This document shows, one piece after another, positions 62,622-64,000 of a stretch of 64,000 bases of DNA (its first letter is position 1; every line of letters starts with the position of its first letter). Source of the DNA: Chryseobacterium viscerum (lineage in GTDB: Bacteria; Bacteroidota; Bacteroidia; Flavobacteriales; Weeksellaceae); contig NZ_JAPDFT010000001.1 in the NCBI RefSeq assembly GCF_025949665.1, positions 186,001-250,000 on the forward strand, read 5' to 3'. The position numbers were made by a program, and so were the translations under genes. The notes below the pieces were generated by a model. That model worked only from the letters and a program-made list of their open reading frames with translations. It made no database searches and had not been told where the DNA came from.

Positions 62622-63641
62622 TTATTTTATACTTTTAGAAAGATCTAGCATTGCCTCAATAGGTTTCAGTGCTCTTAATCTTAATTCTTCGTCGATAAGA
62701 ATTTCAGGAAGTTCATACTTCATACATAAATACAACTTTTCCATTGTATTACGTTTCATATAGAAACATTCTGAGCAGTTACAGCTTTCATCAAAAACCA
62801 ATGCAGGAATCAATTCCTTGTGAGGAGCACGTTTTCTCATCTCATGAAGAATTCCTTCTTCTGTCGCAATGATGAATTTCTGACAGTCATCTTTTTCTAC
62901 ATAATTCAACAGGGCAGAAGTAGAGCCGATAAAGTGAGCCAGTTTCAGAACAGCTTCTTCACTTTCGGGGTGTGCAATCAGCTTAGCATCAGGATTATCA
63001 GCGAGCTGCTGAGCAATTCTTTCCATTGAAAATGCTTCGTGTACTACACAGCTTCCATCCCAAAGGATCATGTCACGGCCTGTTTTCTTAGATAAATATC
63101 TTCCAAGGTTTTTGTCCGGTGCAAAAATGATAGGTCTGTCTTTCGGAAGTGCTTCTATTACAGTTTCAGCATTTGAACTGGTTACGATAATATCACTTTC
63201 TGCTTTAGTCTCTGCGTTACAGTTAATGTAAGTTGCAATTAAAGCATTCGGGTGCTGTTCACGCATTTTTCTCAGTCCTTCTCCGGAACAACCATCTGCC
63301 AGAGAGCATCCGGCCATAGTATCAGGGAGAACTACTTTTTTAGTTGGATTCAGAATTTTAGCTGCTTCTGCCATGAAATGTACTCCACAGAATACAATCA
63401 TGTCAGCATTTGTATCTTTTGCCTGTCTTGCCAGTTGTAAAGAATCTCCAAGGAAATCAGCGATATCCTGAATTTCTCCGGGCTGGTAATAATGGGCAAG
63501 AATAACAGCATTTTTTTCCTCTTTAAGTTTAAGAATTGCTTTTACAAGCTCTTCACCCTGAGGAATAGCAATATCTTTAATATCCAGAAATCCTCTGACA
63601 GGAATTGCAGATTTAGCTTTTTCTAATGTTTCGGTACTCAT
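62622..63641 (-). CDS. nadA: quinolinate synthase
   Basis: 339 residues. It condenses iminoaspartate with dihydroxyacetone phosphate to quinolinate in NAD synthesis. [4Fe-4S] ligands are 'FCGVHFMAEAAKIL', 'MAGCSLADGCSGE' and 'SCNCSECFYMKRNT'. 'LAHYYQPGEIQDIADFLGDSLQLARQA' is the typical start of the second domain. No nadB or nadC is adjacent. It is monocistronic in this window. Confidence 0.96.
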   Translation of the reverse strand: MSTETLEKAKSAIPVRGFLDIKDIAIPQGEELVKAILKLKEEKNAVILAHYYQPGEIQDIADFLGDSLQLARQAKDTNADMIVFCGVHFMAEAAKILNPTKKVVLPDTMAGCSLADGCSGEGLRKMREQHPNALIATYINCNAETKAESDIIVTSSNAETVIEALPKDRPIIFAPDKNLGRYLSKKTGRDMILWDGSCVVHEAFSMERIAQQLADNPDAKLIAHPESEEAVLKLAHFIGSTSALLNYVEKDDCQKFIIATEEGILHEMRKRAPHKELIPALVFDESCNCSECFYMKRNTMEKLYLCMKYELPEILIDEELRLRALKPIEAMLDLSKSIK

Positions 63642-63665
63642 ATCAACCTCAATTTTTCCTTTATA

Positions 63666-63760
63666 GAAGTTAGAGATTAGACATTAGAAGTTAGTATAAA
63701 ATGAGGATAATTTTCCTGAAATTAAAAAACTAACTTCTAATTTCTAGCTTCTAGTTTCTT
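63666..63760. repeat. inverted-repeat intergenic element (AAGTTAGA type)
   Basis: Left arm 'AGAAGTTAGAGATTAGACAT' (63666 on) and right arm 'CTAACTTCTAATTTCTAGCT' (about 63730 on) are imperfect inverted repeats with 35 nt between. It fills the gap between nadA and gmk and is like the element at 21558-21719 in layout, though not in sequence. Confidence 0.55.
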
Positions 63761-64000
63761 TCTATAAAACTTTTTATTAAACTTTCTATTTCTATTTTAG
63801 CTGCATCAAGATCTTCATTAATAACGATCTTGTCAAACTCGCTGGCGTAGGACATTTCTTCTTCTGCCTTTGCTACACGGGTTTTTATGGTTTCTGCATC
63901 ATCTGTATTTCTTGAAATCAATCTTCGTTCCAATTCTTCAATGGAAGGTGGTTCTATAAAAATAGACAGGGCTTTTTCACCGAAATATTTTTTTAAAGAA
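63751..64000 (-). CDS. gmk: guanylate kinase, 3' part (runs off the window)
   Basis: Only the C-terminal 83 or so residues are in the window. 'LSIFIEPPSIEELERRLISRNTDDAETIKTRVAKAEEEMSYASEFDKIVIN' is the classic C-terminal part of guanylate kinase (GMP + ATP to GDP + ADP), including the RL..R..D..E.I..R motif. The reading frame continues past 64000. The start codon and P-loop lie outside. Confidence 0.93.
   Translation of the reverse strand, partial: SLKKYFGEKALSIFIEPPSIEELERRLISRNTDDAETIKTRVAKAEEEMSYASEFDKIVINEDLDAAKIEIESLIKSFIERN

Overview
The window comes from an AT-rich Bacteroidota chromosome, most likely Chryseobacterium or a close relative in the Weeksellaceae. The pointers are type IX secretion C-terminal domains, a SusC-era style TonB receptor, a class II HMG-CoA reductase (mevalonate route), DUF4403, DUF4846 and YMGG-zipper lipoproteins, promoters of the form TTG-N19-TAnnTTTG, and a family of small Gly-Gly leader peptides beginning MKNLKKLNR. 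No insertion sequence, prophage, CRISPR array or rRNA operon is visible; one tRNA (Cys) is present.

Layout. 0.1-6.3 kb: a PAS/LuxR regulator, an unknown secreted protein, gapA and pfkA, a DUF4846 lipoprotein, an HxlR regulator and an AlkC-like HEAT-repeat protein. 6.28-6.70 kb is gene-free and carries three perfect DnaA boxes and one near-match, so it is a replication-origin candidate. 6.7-8.9 kb: the paired DNA-repair genes TIGR03915/TIGR03916, separated by a palindromic repeat and an (ATTT)8 microsatellite. 9-14.6 kb: mvaA, two overlapping small/unknown genes, DUF423, a ClC channel and sucC. 14.9-24.3 kb: mscS, a 1-Cys peroxiredoxin, an outer-membrane protein, a TonB siderophore receptor with a PepSY partner, an oxidoreductase, an ABC-F ATPase and a deoxynucleotidase. 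24.5-32.8 kb: an unusual alpha/beta hydrolase, a GH25 muramidase, NDH-2, trmD, an EEP nuclease-like protein, an Lrp regulator with deoC, and dus. 32.9-43.2 kb: an envelope region with three T9SS cargo proteins, a 1075-residue outer-membrane protein and a degenerate M1 peptidase-like protein. 43.3-49.7 kb: a fused UMP synthase, DUF1232, two thioredoxin-fold proteins, aroC, a large membrane protein and a glycine-zipper lipoprotein.

50-53.7 kb is gene-poor. It holds stand-alone terminator hairpins with no matching gene (possible small RNAs), a small gene broken by one in-frame TAG, a 47-residue membrane protein and tRNA-Cys. 53.8-61 kb: RDD, DUF4403, then thrA-thrB-thrC-folB on the minus strand, preceded by a 33-codon leader peptide rich in Thr and Ile codons (a threonine attenuator). 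61.2-62.6 kb: six small Cys-rich double-glycine-leader peptides. The window ends with nadA and the 3' part of gmk.

The most interesting points are the Gly-Gly peptide cluster without a local exporter, the thr leader/attenuator, the DnaA-box cluster, the unexplained terminators at 50.5-53 kb, and the metallopeptidase homologue that lacks its zinc site. All functional calls were made by reading the sequence; no database search was run.
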